Assembly (NCBI GenBank): GCA_016932235.1
Contig: JAFGDF010000248.1
Location: forward strand, 1-5,831
Length of the DNA: 5,831 nucleotides
Direction of reading: 5' to 3'
From: Deltaproteobacteria bacterium
Lineage (GTDB): Bacteria; Desulfobacterota; DSM-4660; Desulfatiglandales; HGW-15
Below are positions 1 through 4,721 of the stretch, piece by piece. The notes beneath the pieces are model-generated. The model saw nothing but the letters and a program-made list of their open reading frames with translations, did no database searches and had not been told where the DNA came from. Every line of letters begins with the position of its first letter. Position 1 is the first letter of the stretch. A program made the translations under genes and the position numbers.

Positions 1-11
1 ATATAATACAT

Positions 12-34
12 AATTAATATAATTTATATTAATT
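12..34. repeat. Perfect AT-only inverted repeat (11-bp arms, 1-nt centre)
   Basis: The left arm AATTAATATAA (12-22) is the exact reverse complement of the right arm (24-34), around a single T at 23. All bases are A or T, inside a strongly AT-rich stretch (1-60), so chance formation is more likely than in average DNA. It lies about 90 nt upstream of the tRNA promoter and near the window edge. It could be an operator, a remnant of a terminator or simple AT-rich drift; nothing in the sequence decides between these. Confidence 0.5.
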
Positions 35-122
35 CATAGATTATTAGATATTTTATTTGTGGCAATCAGAACACATAAGATGTAACAATTTTACCACATC
101 GAATGAACCTCAAATTATTTCA

Positions 123-150
123 TTGACAAAATCTCAGTTTTTAATAAATT
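123..150 (+). promoter_or_regulatory. Sigma-70-like promoter of the tRNA-Met gene
   Basis: A perfect -35 box TTGACA (123-128) is followed after 16 nt by TAAATT (145-150), which matches 4 of 6 positions of the -10 consensus. Transcription would start near 157, only about 5 nt before the mature tRNA 5' end, which suits a stable RNA gene with a short leader for RNase P to remove. Confidence 0.6.
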
Positions 151-161
151 AATGGGCCACT

Positions 162-238
162 GGCGGTGTAGCTCAGACGGTCAGAGCATGCGGCTCATAT
201 CCGCAGAGTCACTGGTTCGAGTCCAGTCACCGCCACCA
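162..238 (+). tRNA. tRNA-Met (anticodon CAT), probably elongator
   Basis: The complete cloverleaf can be read. The acceptor stem GGCGGTG (162-168) pairs perfectly with CACCGCC (228-234). The D arm is GCTC/GAGC. The anticodon stem TGCGG/CCGCA (189-193/201-205) encloses loop CTCATAT with anticodon CAT at 196-198. The variable loop is 5 nt, and the T arm ACTGG/CCAGT carries loop TTCGAGT. Discriminator A235 and an encoded CCA (236-238) end the gene. An initiator is excluded because the first acceptor pair is G-C rather than mismatched, and the anticodon stem lacks the three G-C pairs. A CAT anticodon can also belong to a tRNA-Ile2 that TilS modifies to lysidine. The overall sequence resembles elongator tRNA-Met of deltaproteobacteria as I remember them, but TilS identity elements were not tested. 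Confidence 0.95.
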
Positions 239-265
239 TGACCATGCAGAGATAAAATCCCTATA

Positions 266-293
266 TTGACTTTCCTTTGATAGGTTTTATTTT
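266..293 (+). promoter_or_regulatory. Possible promoter of the HELVH/FmdB operon
   Basis: TTGACT (266-271, 5 of 6 matches) is followed after 16 nt by TATTTT (288-293, 4 of 6 matches). This would start transcription near 300, leaving a short leader with the Shine-Dalgarno at 311-315. The stretch is AT-rich, so the -10 call is weak. Read-through from the tRNA promoter is the alternative, because no clear terminator separates the tRNA from the gene. Confidence 0.4.
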
Positions 294-323
294 AAAAGGT
301 AATATTTTTTAGGAGATCTTTAT

Positions 324-854
324 ATGATCTCGAGATTTTTTAAAGAAAACGGGATGATAACTCTTGCGGAAGCACTTGATATCGCAGAAGACAGGATAGG
401 TAACTACTATAAATTTTCTCTTGGGCAATGGAAAAGGCACCGTTACGATATTAAAACCCAAGAATTTTTGACAGAAGATGAGATAACCAAATTTGCATTT
501 GCATTGCTTAACAAATGTACAAATATTACCGATGTGTTTGAATCAAAAACAAAGCAGAAGGATTTTTATTTTATCTGTCTCCAGGATACTCAGATCCTTA
601 ATGCGGTGAAAAGAGACAAAAATCTCAGACTCTTACCTCTTCTTGTATATATTTTCACACATGAACTGGTACATATTGTGAGGTTTAGTAGCTATTTTCA
701 AAGATATGAGGCACCGGTAGAAGATCGGGAAGAAGAGGAAAAAATAGTGCATGCGATCACTTATGAGATACTTAAAAAGATTTCCCTTCCGAAACTTGAT
801 TATATACTGGAATCATATCAAGGACATAGGATCTGCGCTCTAGGGGCGGGTTAA
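324..854 (+). CDS. Small HExxH-type putative zinc metallopeptidase, conserved-hypothetical type
   Basis: 176-residue protein. The visible functional clue is HELVH at residues 113-117 in the context 'FTHELVHIVRF', which follows a hydrophobic stretch (LLPLLVYI, 103-110). This is the HExxH zinc-binding helix pattern of gluzincin-type metallopeptidases, with two His ligands and a catalytic Glu. A third ligand could come from the acidic cluster EEEE (136-139) or His143, about 20-25 residues on, but this is inference. There is no signal peptide or convincing membrane segment, so a cytoplasmic location is expected. The ATG is supported by AGGAG at 311-315, 8 nt upstream; Met11 lacks a comparable site. 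The FmdB gene starts 27 nt after the stop, which suggests an operon. I do not recognise a named family, and proteolytic activity and substrate are unknown. HExxH motifs can occur by chance, although the hydrophobic-helix context argues against that here. Confidence 0.8.
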   Translation: MISRFFKENGMITLAEALDIAEDRIGNYYKFSLGQWKRHRYDIKTQEFLTEDEITKFAFALLNKCTNITDVFESKTKQKDFYFICLQDTQILNAVKRDKNLRLLPLLVYIFTHELVHIVRFSSYFQRYEAPVEDREEEEKIVHAITYEILKKISLPKLDYILESYQGHRICALGAG

Positions 855-881
855 ACCACTAAACAAAGAGGTGAATATAAA

Positions 882-1193
882 ATGCCGGTTTACGAATATG
901 AATGTTCAAAATGCAGAAGGATTGAAGAAATCTTTCAGCGAATAACTGATCCCCCAATCGATAAATGCAGCCATTGTAATGGTAAAATGCGAAAACTTAT
1001 CTCACAGAGCAGTTTCCATTTAAAAGGATCCGGCTGGTATGTAACTGATTATTGTTCAAAAAGCGGCGGATATGACGGAAAAACATCAAACACTGGCAAA
1101 GGTTCAGAGGATTCAAAATCTCCCAGTGTAAAAACAGATGCGGAGAAAAAAGCCAAACCTGCTGGCGAAAAGAAAGCCAAGGAAAAAGATTAA
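882..1193 (+). CDS. FmdB-family zinc-ribbon protein
   Basis: 103 residues. The N-terminus 'MPVYEYECSKC' and the paired knuckles C8-x2-C11 and C29-x2-C32 form the FmdB (CxxC_CxxC_SSSS) regulatory-protein domain, expected to bind one zinc. The core ends with 'GSGWYVTDY' (49-57), a typical end of this family. From about residue 58 the tail is low-complexity, rich in Lys, Ser and Gly and ending in repeated 'KKAK', so it is probably disordered and could contact nucleic acid. FmdB was named from a formamidase operon in Methylophilus, where a regulatory role was proposed; the role of most homologues is unknown. The start is fixed by AGAGGTGA (867-874), 7 nt before the ATG. It sits between the HELVH gene and a gene of unknown function 3 nt downstream, all on the same strand. 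Confidence 0.93.
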   Translation: MPVYEYECSKCRRIEEIFQRITDPPIDKCSHCNGKMRKLISQSSFHLKGSGWYVTDYCSKSGGYDGKTSNTGKGSEDSKSPSVKTDAEKKAKPAGEKKAKEKD

Positions 1194-1196
1194 ATA

Positions 1197-1742
1197 ATGA
1201 AAAATTTTAACACAGGACGTGTTCAGGATAAGTTAATCAACAGGCTGGAAAGGCAGGAAAAGCAGCAGTCGTTTCAGAGAGATAAATTTTTCAGATATAA
1301 ACTTACAGAGATGCAGGCAGCCTTAACCCAGGCTCTGCTGATGGATGAAATCATAGAAACCGAAAACCCGACCATAGTCTCCGACCTAATGCTTAAAGGC
1401 TTGAAAAAATTACAAAAAACAAATGAGTTTGATTACAAATATTTTACTGCGCCTATCCGTGAATTGGTACCTAGCCCAAATCAGATCTCCCTGTATATGA
1501 CCCAATATATACTTGAGGTCGTTATTAATGCCCCGGGGATTATCGAAATCTATGGCACGGACCTTGACATTTATAAAGTCGTTAACAAAGTGATAGTCAA
1601 TATAAATCAAAAATTTGAAAGAACGGAAAAAAAGATCATCGAGCAATTGTCCCATAACAAATCTCTGATCCCAGGTTCTAGGGACTATGACATAGCGCTG
1701 GATCAGCTCTTTAATAAAGCCATGGGCGAACCACATGAGTAG
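1197..1742 (+). CDS. Conserved-hypothetical-type protein, unknown function, co-transcribed with FmdB gene
   Basis: 181-residue soluble protein that I cannot assign to a family. It contains no cysteine. The N-terminal 45 residues are highly charged and look helical (QDKLINRLERQEKQQ, 10-24), followed by a probable amphipathic helix with 'ALTQALLMDEIIE' (42-54). A more hydrophobic central section (about 85-135, including 'YILEVVINAPGIIEIYG') and another charged helix (138-152) follow. No signal peptide or membrane span is visible. The ATG lies 3 nt after the FmdB TAA. The nearest purine-rich site (AAGGA, 1179-1183) is inside FmdB and somewhat distant, so translation is probably coupled to FmdB. 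The tight spacing, ordinary codon use and unbroken length argue that it is a real gene; the opposite-strand frame at 1410-1736 is a shadow. Linkage to FmdB and, further on, FabD is the only functional hint. Confidence 0.85.
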   Translation: MKNFNTGRVQDKLINRLERQEKQQSFQRDKFFRYKLTEMQAALTQALLMDEIIETENPTIVSDLMLKGLKKLQKTNEFDYKYFTAPIRELVPSPNQISLYMTQYILEVVINAPGIIEIYGTDLDIYKVVNKVIVNINQKFERTEKKIIEQLSHNKSLIPGSRDYDIALDQLFNKAMGEPHE

Positions 1743-1876
1743 TTAAAACCCATGATGTTTGACACTTCACTCAAAATACTGCCCTTCCATATCAATGTGA
1801 CCATTATCAATAGATTGGCAATTTCAGGATAGGCACTAACTAAAATCTTATTTATAATTGAAGAAAGGAATAATTA

Positions 1877-2812
1877 ATGCCTGAAAAAATCGCATTTCTA
1901 TTTCCGGGACAGGGCTCGCAATATATTGGCATGTGTAAGGATCTGGCGGAAGAATACCCTGAAGTTATGGAAATATTTAGACTTTCTGATGATATCTGTA
2001 ATAAACCAATCTCAAGACTCTGTTTTGAAGGCCCGATGGATGAATTAACCCTGACAGTAAACCTTCAACCGGCTATCACGGCAGCAAGCCTGGCCTGTTT
2101 CGTAGCATTGTCTAAAAATGGGCTCCAGGCCTTCTTATCAGCGGGACATAGCCTGGGCGAGTATTCGGCCCTGGTTTCTGCCGGCGCGATATCCATTTCC
2201 GACGCCATCAGTCTTGTCAATAAACGGGGTGAACTCATGCACCGTGAATGCCGTTTGCATCCTGGAGCGATGTCCGCTGTTATGGGAATGAATATCCATG
2301 AAGTTGCTGAAATCGTAAAACTGGCCGAACAAAGAGGAATCATTTCAGTGGCCAACCATAACACCGCTGAACAGATCGTAATTACGGGTGAAAAAGATCC
2401 GATTGATTATGCCGGAGAATTAGTTAAAGAAAGAGGGAAAAAGGCGATACCGCTTAAGGTCAGCGGGGCATGGCATTGCGCCTTAATGAAGGATGCCGTC
2501 GATGATTTTAGAGAATTTATTGAGTCAGCGATCTTCTCATCTCCAAAAGCCGGTATGTTGTTTAACGCTACAGCGGAAAAAGAGCATAATCCTGAGAGGA
2601 TTAAAGATATCATGGCCCAGCAGCTTGTAAACCCGGTAAAATGGTATGACATCATCGTGAAAATGATAGATTACGGCGTGGACACTTTTGTGGAGGTAGG
2701 CCCCAAAAAAGTACTTTCAGGGCTGGTGAAGAAGATTTTACCTCAGGACACTGAAGCCGTGATTTACAACGTCGAGGATAAGCAAAGTTTACAAAGATTT
2801 TTAAACAGATGA
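1877..2812 (+). CDS. fabD: Malonyl-CoA:acyl-carrier-protein transacylase
   Basis: Transfers the malonyl group from malonyl-CoA to the phosphopantetheine arm of ACP, supplying extender units for type II fatty acid synthesis in the cytoplasm. At 311 residues it has the usual length for FabD. The family signatures are present in order: 'FPGQGSQ' (9-15, oxyanion-hole Gln), the nucleophile elbow 'GHSLGEYSA' with Ser92, Arg117 in 'NKRGELM' (binds the malonyl carboxylate), the catalytic His200 in 'SGAWHCALM', and 'QQLVNPVKW' (248-256) with the conserved Gln/Asn region. These positions match E. coli FabD almost one to one. The start is supported by AAAGGAA (1864-1870), 6 nt upstream. It follows the unknown gene by 134 nt on the same strand with no clear terminator between them. 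No other fab genes lie in the window, so here fabD is separated from the classic fabH-fabD-fabG-acpP cluster. Confidence 0.97.
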   Translation: MPEKIAFLFPGQGSQYIGMCKDLAEEYPEVMEIFRLSDDICNKPISRLCFEGPMDELTLTVNLQPAITAASLACFVALSKNGLQAFLSAGHSLGEYSALVSAGAISISDAISLVNKRGELMHRECRLHPGAMSAVMGMNIHEVAEIVKLAEQRGIISVANHNTAEQIVITGEKDPIDYAGELVKERGKKAIPLKVSGAWHCALMKDAVDDFREFIESAIFSSPKAGMLFNATAEKEHNPERIKDIMAQQLVNPVKWYDIIVKMIDYGVDTFVEVGPKKVLSGLVKKILPQDTEAVIYNVEDKQSLQRFLNR

Positions 2813-2911
2813 GATGCCAAAGCCCGTTTTTTATTACCCGTCTCCACTTATTTCTTAATGCCATATTTTGACAATGGGACGGCTGCTCAGGATGTTGAGA
2901 ATTTCCATCAG

Positions 2912-2934
2912 ACATGTGCTTCGAGCATGTTTTT
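2912..2934 (+). terminator. Weak rho-independent terminator candidate downstream of fabD
   Basis: ACATG (2912-2916) pairs with CATGT (2926-2930), extendable by one G-U pair, around a loop containing TTCG. A run of five T (2930-2934) follows immediately. The stem is short and AT-containing, and it lies about 100 nt after the fabD stop, so efficiency is doubtful. It is the only hairpin-plus-T-run I see between fabD and the bfr promoter. From 2935 to about 3120 I see no gene, RNA or site. Confidence 0.35.
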
Positions 2935-3120
2935 CCTTCGACCCCAGCATGTAATTGTTGCCCCGCTCCACATCTCTATTTTGTGTAGCCATGAGCAGTG
3001 ATGCCTTTCATAAATATTTTGCCGCATCCTGAAATGCTTTGAGTTTTAGCTGGATTATAAGATTTTCGGCTATTCTTTTCTATTGCGTATTTAAAAGTTC
3101 TCCACGAAGCTAAGCGGTTA

Positions 3121-3298
3121 TGCCAGGCCTCCGGCTCGGAGAGCCTGTGCCTCGGAGAGCGGGCGAATACCTTTTCAGGTCGTTCTACCTTGATCCTTCG
3201 TTGCAGCGACTGAGATGGTTTGCCGCCCGCCTCGTAAGGCAGTATGCGTAAAAACTGGCCAGGAACGAGTTCGCTCGCAAAAAGGGCTCCCCATGCCG
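3121..3298. repeat. GC-rich structured block, probable dispersed repeat; right end recurs inverted at 5800-5831
   Basis: This block stands out as GC-rich against AT-rich flanks. Its right end (3266-3298) reappears in reverse complement at 5800-5831, with 29 of 33 aligned positions identical. The body can fold. C3124-G3147 closes a hairpin of two 5-bp stems (CAGGC/GCCTG and CTCCG/CGGAG) with one bulged A and a GCT loop. GCGGGCG (3159-3165) pairs perfectly with CGCCCGC (3224-3230). The 10-mer CTCGGAGAGC occurs twice (3135-3144 and 3151-3160). The - strand has an open frame through it (about 3317 to 2976, TTG start), with an Arg/Ser/Pro-rich translation containing 'SELVPGQFLRILPYEAGG'. It has no good ribosome site, so I do not call it a gene. 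The left boundary is unknown; 3121 is where the structure begins. Confidence 0.5.
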
Positions 3299-3310
3299 GA
3301 AACGCTTTGC

Positions 3311-3338
3311 TTGACAAACCCTCTGAGGCAGGTAAAAT
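3311..3338 (+). promoter_or_regulatory. Strong sigma-70-like promoter of bfr
   Basis: A perfect -35 box TTGACA (3311-3316) is followed, after a 16-nt spacer, by TAAAAT (3333-3338, 5 of 6 matches). Transcription would start near 3345, giving a leader of about 38 nt that carries the Shine-Dalgarno AAAGGAGG at 3365-3372. This is the best promoter in the window, and it begins 12 nt after the repeated segment ends. Confidence 0.7.
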
Positions 3339-3357
3339 CTATAGAAAATTATTTTAC
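3332..3357. promoter_or_regulatory. Operator-like inverted repeat over the bfr -10 box and transcription start
   Basis: GTAAAAT (3332-3338) and ATTTTAC (3351-3357) are perfect 7-bp inverted arms separated by 12 nt. The left arm includes the -10 hexamer and the right arm lies just after the predicted start site. An inner odd palindrome, AAAAT-T-ATTTT (3345-3355), overlaps it. The geometry would let a dimeric repressor block RNA polymerase. A Fur/PerR-type or other metal/redox regulator would be natural for a ferritin gene, but the arms do not clearly match the classical Fur box, so the regulator is unassigned. AT-rich arms make chance a real alternative. Confidence 0.35.
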
Positions 3358-3364
3358 TTTTAAA

Positions 3365-3372
3365 AAAGGAGG
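3365..3372 (+). promoter_or_regulatory. Shine-Dalgarno that fixes the bfr start
   Basis: AAAGGAGG is nearly fully complementary to the 16S rRNA 3' end and sits 10 nt before the ATG at 3383. It decides between this start and the in-frame upstream codons at 3215 and 3293, which lie upstream of the predicted transcript start or lack a comparable site. Confidence 0.85.
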
Positions 3373-3382
3373 AAATTCGAAG

Positions 3383-3925
3383 ATGACTGAAAAATCACGC
3401 GAGGAACGCAAAGTCAAGGTAATCGAGGTTCTGAATGAGGCCAGAGGAATGGAACTCCATGCAATCTATCAGTACATGAACCAGCATTATGGGCTGGATG
3501 ATATGGATTATGGCGAACTGGCCAAGAATATAAAGTTGATCGCCATCGATGAAATGCGACATGCGGAGATGTTTGCTGAAAGAATTAAGGAACTGGGCGG
3601 CGAGCCAACATCTGAACCGTCAGATCAGGTCCAGAAGGGTCAGAAGCCTGAACAGATTTTTGACCATGATTCAGGTCTTGAAGACGATACCATCGACAAG
3701 TACAATCAATTTTTGTTGGTGTGCAGAGAAAATGGAGACAGTACAACTATGAAACTCTTTGAGCAAATCATTGATGAAGAAAAAGAGCATCTGAATTATT
3801 TTGATAACGTAAGTGATCATATCAAGGAGCTGGGTTCAGCGTATCTTGCCCGCATTGCAGGCACACCTTCGAGTACAGGAGGATACTCAAAGGGTTTTAT
3901 CATGGCCCAGGGTGGTGCCGAATAG
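3383..3925 (+). CDS. bfr: Bacterioferritin, Desulfovibrio (iron-coproporphyrin) type
   Basis: 180-residue ferritin-like four-helix protein, expected to assemble into a 24-subunit cage that oxidises Fe(II) and stores iron, also limiting oxidative damage in an anaerobe. All six di-iron ligands are visible: Glu24 (GMELHAIYQY), Glu57 and His60 (DEMRHAE), Glu100 (GLEDD), and Glu133 and His136 (EEKEH). Met58, between Glu57 and His60, corresponds to the haem-ligating Met. From memory these match D. desulfuricans bacterioferritin with an offset of one, as does the tail 'AGTPSSTGG'. That protein binds iron-coproporphyrin III instead of protohaem; the same cofactor here is inference. The start is set by AAAGGAGG (3365-3372), 10 nt before the ATG. 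The frame stays open upstream to 3215, but that extension runs into repeat DNA and has no family resemblance, so it is rejected. The gene is monocistronic with its own promoter. Confidence 0.95.
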   Translation: MTEKSREERKVKVIEVLNEARGMELHAIYQYMNQHYGLDDMDYGELAKNIKLIAIDEMRHAEMFAERIKELGGEPTSEPSDQVQKGQKPEQIFDHDSGLEDDTIDKYNQFLLVCRENGDSTTMKLFEQIIDEEKEHLNYFDNVSDHIKELGSAYLARIAGTPSSTGGYSKGFIMAQGGAE

Positions 3926-4138
3926 AACATGCGCTTGATATCAGAAAGGATCGTATCGGGAGCATATTGGGAAAAACCATAGCCGGATAGTTAAACGGTA
4001 AGCAGATCAAGAAACCAACCGGGGTAAGGGATATATCGCTGCACTGTTCGATTGGAGTGATGGCAAGATATTTCAGGTCCTGCCTAAAGCCTATTTCATT
4101 GCAAAGATTTCTCTTCGCATGAGAGGGGCCGATCAGGC

Positions 4139-4170
4139 CAGAGGGATTGTCCCTCTGATTTCTTTATTAC
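4139..4170 (+). terminator. Perfect 8-bp hairpin between convergent bfr and alkyltransferase genes; terminator or REP-like
   Basis: CAGAGGGA (4139-4146) pairs without mismatch with TCCCTCTG (4150-4157) around a TTG loop, and a moderately T-rich tail (ATTTCTTTATTA) follows on the + strand. It could end bfr transcription, although it lies about 214 nt after the bfr stop and the T tract is interrupted. On the - strand no T-run follows, so it would not be an intrinsic terminator for the alkyltransferase. The downstream motif TAGGTGTCCCCTGAAAT (4177-4193) and the GGGA-TTG-TCCC core recall REP-type intergenic hairpins of many environmental bacteria, which is an alternative reading. Confidence 0.4.
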
Positions 4171-4205
4171 CTTTAATAGGTGTCCCCTGAAATTATAAGG
4201 AACTT

Positions 4206-4721
4206 TCATATTCGTTCCCTATCTAGAAGATACCGCTTCAATGTCAACCCGCCGCCGAAACCGCCGATTCCACTTGCGGCTACAACCCTGTGACATGGAA
4301 AGATAATCGGAAGAGGATTCCTGTGCATCACCTGTCCGATAGCCCTCGCCCCGCCCGGTTTTCCTGCCATCAAAGCCACTTCGCCGTAGGTTCTCGTCTC
4401 CCCAAAAGGTATTTTGGCTATCATTTTCCAGACCTTCATCTGGAATTCCGTGCCCGAAATATCGAGTGGTAGTACCTCACTGACCTTTTTACCCTGCAGC
4501 GCGCCCTTGACCGCCAATATAAGATCGGCATTTATCCCCTCATCGGGCATAATCCTGCTTTGGGGAAATTTAGCATGAAAATACTCGCTGCAATCAGGTT
4601 TTTCATCAAGAATAACCCCTAAGCCAACCGCGCCTTTTCTCGATGAAGCGATAAGCATCGTTAATCTTTCAAAAGAGAAACTCCAGCAAAAGATCTCTTC
4701 AGGAAAGTCTTTCCTTGCCAT
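4206..4721 (-). CDS. ogt: O6-alkylguanine-DNA alkyltransferase (MGMT/Ogt type)
   Basis: Suicide DNA-repair protein that moves an alkyl group from O6-alkylguanine (and O4-alkylthymine in relatives) to its own cysteine. 171 residues, usual for the stand-alone form without the Ada N-terminal domain. The active-site motif 'PCHRV' places Cys143 in 'IIFPCHRVVA'. The preceding helix-turn-helix 'TYGEVA....GGARAIGQ' carries the arginine finger at Arg126, Asn135 fits the Asn-hinge, and 'GGFGGGLTLKRYLLDRE' (153-169) closes the fold. Residues 10-90 form the less conserved N-terminal domain, beginning with strand 'CWSFSFERLTMLIAS'. The ATG at 4721 is supported by AGGAG (4734-4730), 8 nt upstream. An ATG at 4658, 2 nt after the radical SAM stop, has a poorer site and would remove the first strand. 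The chosen start overlaps the radical SAM gene by 61 nt in another frame, so co-transcription and translational coupling are likely. Confidence 0.95.
   Translation of the reverse strand: MARKDFPEEIFCWSFSFERLTMLIASSRKGAVGLGVILDEKPDCSEYFHAKFPQSRIMPDEGINADLILAVKGALQGKKVSEVLPLDISGTEFQMKVWKMIAKIPFGETRTYGEVALMAGKPGGARAIGQVMHRNPLPIIFPCHRVVAASGIGGFGGGLTLKRYLLDRERI

Noticed and set aside
228..240. tRNA 3' end as a phage or island attachment site
   Set aside because: No integrase gene and no second copy of the tRNA 3' end occurs in the window; the following genes look native.
1410..1736. 108-codon - strand frame opposite the unknown gene; similar antisense frames opposite fabD (2065-2364, 2407-2655)
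   Set aside because: They lie wholly inside better supported + strand genes, lack ribosome sites and have low-complexity or implausible translations.
1759..1764. TTGACA upstream of fabD as a promoter
   Set aside because: No acceptable -10 box lies 15-19 nt downstream. The TATAAT at 1853-1858 would start transcription inside the ribosome site, so it is not convincing either.
3121..3298. CRISPR-like or tandem-repeat array around the duplicated CTCGGAGAGC
   Set aside because: Only two copies of a 10-mer with a 6-nt gap are present, without regular spacers or further units.
2976..3317. 113-codon open frame on the - strand across the GC-rich repeat
   Set aside because: It has a TTG start without a ribosome site, an Arg/Ser/Pro-rich composition and a single-base indel relative to the other copy that changes the frame. 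It is better explained as an open frame in structured repeat DNA.
3215..3382. 56-codon N-terminal extension of bacterioferritin
   Set aside because: The extension translates repeat and promoter DNA, does not resemble ferritins and lies largely upstream of the predicted transcription start. AAAGGAGG clearly serves the ATG at 3383.
4188..4208. GGAAC/GTTCC inverted repeat at the end of the alkyltransferase gene as its terminator
   Set aside because: The stem is only 5 bp, overlaps the last codons, has a 10-nt loop and is followed on the - strand by TTATAATTT instead of a real T-run.
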